In this document: positions 61,817 through 64,000 of the stretch, one piece after another
How positions within the stretch are numbered: position 1 is the first letter of the stretch
Layout: the number at the start of each line of letters is the position of its first letter
Assembly: GCF_037975245.1 (NCBI RefSeq)
Contig: NC_092582.1
Coordinates: forward strand, 24,132,577 to 24,196,576
DNA from: Apostichopus japonicus
Lineage: Eukaryota; Echinodermata; Holothuroidea; Aspidochirotida; Stichopodidae
Direction of reading: 5' to 3'
DNA length: 64,000 nucleotides
Made by a program: the position numbers and the translations under genes
Notes under the pieces: generated by a model
The model's input: the letters and a program-made list of their open reading frames with translations, nothing else
Databases searched by the model: none
Told to the model about the DNA's origin: nothing

Positions 61817-64000
61817 CTTGAAGGACATGAACAGAAAAACCATTGCAATGCAATGTTGAAAAATGTACCCGCTGGGGGTCAAAATGAGACTACAAAATTA
61901 TCAAATTTACCTTTCACTAGATTTATCAAGGTGAAAATTCAAGAGATCTGTGATAACTTTTATACCTGTAAAGAAATGTGCTTTACTCAAAGTATCTATT
62001 GTGGCTTGTTTTTGAGGCTATAGTGTTCAGCTAGGACCATTGAAATAGTTCCTGACAGCATGCTATCAATGTATTTCTTTATGAGGATCTATGAATATCT
62101 ATACAGTTGGGCATCACAATTTATTGTTTACTATTGCTGTTTATATCTTTGGGTTTGCTGGACTGACATAGCTCACAGCACAGGACTTTAGCAGTATTCA
62201 AAGCAATTGCTTTTATGATGGAGCCACAATTTTTGGATGCACAGAAATGGGAGGGCAGGGAAAGTTAGGACGGAAATGAAGAAAAGGTTGCATGCTGCTA
62301 GTTATTTTACATTTTATCAAACAAAACACTTAGTTGTGACATATGTAACACATAGCAAGTGGAAGCACACATGCTTCAGACAGTGTGATCATAGTAACAA
62401 CATCACTGACTCACTTGCTGAGGCAGTTGTACAGGGTGTTATTCACTCTTACATTATATATAGTAACAAACTAACTTCATACATGTATCCATTGAAACAG
62501 AATGATGGAGAAGTATGTCACATATTATTTTATTTATAAATTTCTAAGCCTTGGCAAATCTTGGTTCTTATCAAAAGGAAATAATCTCAAGTAGGTACTC
62601 CTACTACTGGGAGGAGTTTACAGGCTCGCTTCAAGAAAACTAACCCTATTCAAAAAGTTTACTTTATTGTTTGGGATATTAAAGTTGATGATAACTCAAG
62701 TTTGAAGGTATATTTAAGGTAACTACTGGGCCAATGGAAGCCTTACTATGTACTATAGGTTTGGTCAAGTTTAACTATATTCTTGTGCCAGTTCATTCCT
62801 TAGTTTGTAACTGAGATATACCAGTAAGGATAGTCCTAACATAAACCAGACTTTAGGAGGTTTCAAACTTAGTGTGGGTATGGTTCTAACTTAGTGTGGG
62901 CATGGTTTTCACTTAGTGTGGGTATGGGTCTCATTTTGTGTGCAGTGACTCTACTTAATTGTAAGGGGACATGCACTTATGAACTAAATTGATTGTTTAA
63001 GAGCCTGTCATACATTTTACTGCCTATTATTTTTTATTTATAATTGAGGCTGACAATACAGAGGAATGTGGCCCCACTGTAAAGACAGATTACTACCTTT
63101 CCCTGCCACCCAACACAATGACACCCTGACAAATTGGAAAATATCAAGCCATCGGAATATGTGTTCTTTAATTTTTTATTCATACACGAAACGAAAAATG
63201 GACCCAGTTTATTAAACATATACACCTCTTTGTGTACATTTACAATTGGTATGCAATACAATGTATGGCATACCATGCCTAATATATGGTGTATGTATGT
63301 TAGATTGAGACCTTAATCTTCCCTTAGGCCCTTAGGGAGTTTGTTGACCAAGCAAGTCTCTGCTCCACCAGGATTAGGCTGAAGCAAAATCACTTTCTAC
63401 CCAGACTCGAATCTAATTAAAACTACAACCCAGCTTACCAGTCCTGCTATACACCAATTATACACTTACCATTACCATCAGCATATTATAAACCATTCTG
63501 TGCAAGATCCGCATCATGTGACCCCCAAAGATCATCTCAAGACTGATTAATCCACATTTACCTAATGAGGAGATAAAGACAAAAGTATTAAGACTCAGTT
63601 GTCACTAGTTCTATATTCAGAATATCAGAACTAGATGTTTTAATGCAAACAAGAGGAGCCTTTTTTATTGAGTTTGCCTTTTTAATATTCACTCAACAGT
63701 ATTTCTATTGCTCACAGATATAAGCTAATGCTAAAATGACTCTGTGCCTTGGTAACATGTTTGCAATCCTATGGATTAGTCTAAATTAATCAGTTCACCC
63801 TTCTAGTTTGGTACTTTTAACACGAATCGTGCAGCAAGCCAACAAAGTTGTTCATCTTTGGTCACCTTTACTTTGAAGTCAAGCAAGTGAGGCCTAATTA
63901 CTGGCCTGGATTGCTTTTGTCAAACAATTGGTATATCAGTGTGAAGCAGAGGATGCTCTAAAACATAAATGTTGTTGTCTTTGCTTTCACAACTGTCCCA
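61817..64000. other. Right-hand flank without recognised gene
   Basis: AT-rich DNA with no repeat family except three short AACTTAGTGTGGGTATGG-type copies at 62868-62935. No leucine-rich-repeat exon is visible. The open frames at 62237-62539 and 63034-63276 have no family features. Confidence 0.45.

Noticed and set aside
63328-63420. Alternative in-phase next exon for the NLR (ALREFVDQASL..., stop)
   Set aside because: It fits phase 0 but does not look like a leucine-rich repeat and would create an overlap with the possible minus-strand gene; kept only as an alternative to 60205-60264.
1-64000. tRNA, rRNA or CRISPR features
   Set aside because: No cloverleaf with a T-loop GGTTCRA box and matching acceptor stem, no rRNA-like segment, and the tandem arrays lack the constant-repeat/unique-spacer layout of CRISPR.

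Overview
This is a window of animal nuclear DNA. It is AT-rich and intron-dominated, with GT-AG splice sites, minisatellites, simple repeats and many non-autonomous DNA transposons, and it has no prokaryotic operon structure. The only gene I can recognise with confidence is a NOD-like receptor (NLR) on the + strand. Its style (death-fold domain plus NACHT, symmetric phase-1 exons) resembles the expanded NLR families of marine invertebrates. My best guess is an echinoderm, possibly a sea cucumber, but no marker in the window fixes the species.

Layout. Positions 1-43000 are mostly non-coding. They hold a few short splice-bounded segments that may be exons of immunoglobulin-like or tyrosine-tailed receptors (1140-1175, 4665-4709, 8368-8385, 31150-31305 on the minus strand, 34527-34711), all tentative. 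They also hold tandem arrays at 811-870, 7250-8270, 8994-9775, 31745-32512, 33822-34395 and 42466-42710, a foldback element at 38746-39671 and several perfect hairpins.

From 43011 to about 60264 lies the NLR gene. Exon 1 (start codon 43018-43020) is followed by a DED-like exon (44145-44435), one large NACHT exon (49244-50419), a helical C-terminal exon (59598-59914) and a possible short last exon (60205-60264). The four main exons sum to 1845 coding bases, exactly 615 codons, and every junction keeps phase, which is strong internal support. The expected protein is a cytoplasmic sensor: a death-fold adaptor domain for signalling, then an ATP-binding NACHT oligomerisation module. No leucine-rich repeats are visible inside the window.

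The introns of this gene are packed with mobile DNA. Two hAT-like elements with 8-base target duplications (47243-48643 and 57607-59305) carry the same interior in the same direction on either side of the NACHT exon, and a third (60474-61349) lies just past the candidate last exon with part of that interior inverted. Intron 3 also holds a 2 kb block rich in AGGTCA half-sites (51180-53130) and a 1.7 kb inverted-repeat element (53641-55386). Two phase-compatible exon-like segments on the minus strand (61751-61816 and 57348-57397) hint at an antisense gene interleaved with the NLR.

All calls are from reading the sequence by eye. No database search was possible.
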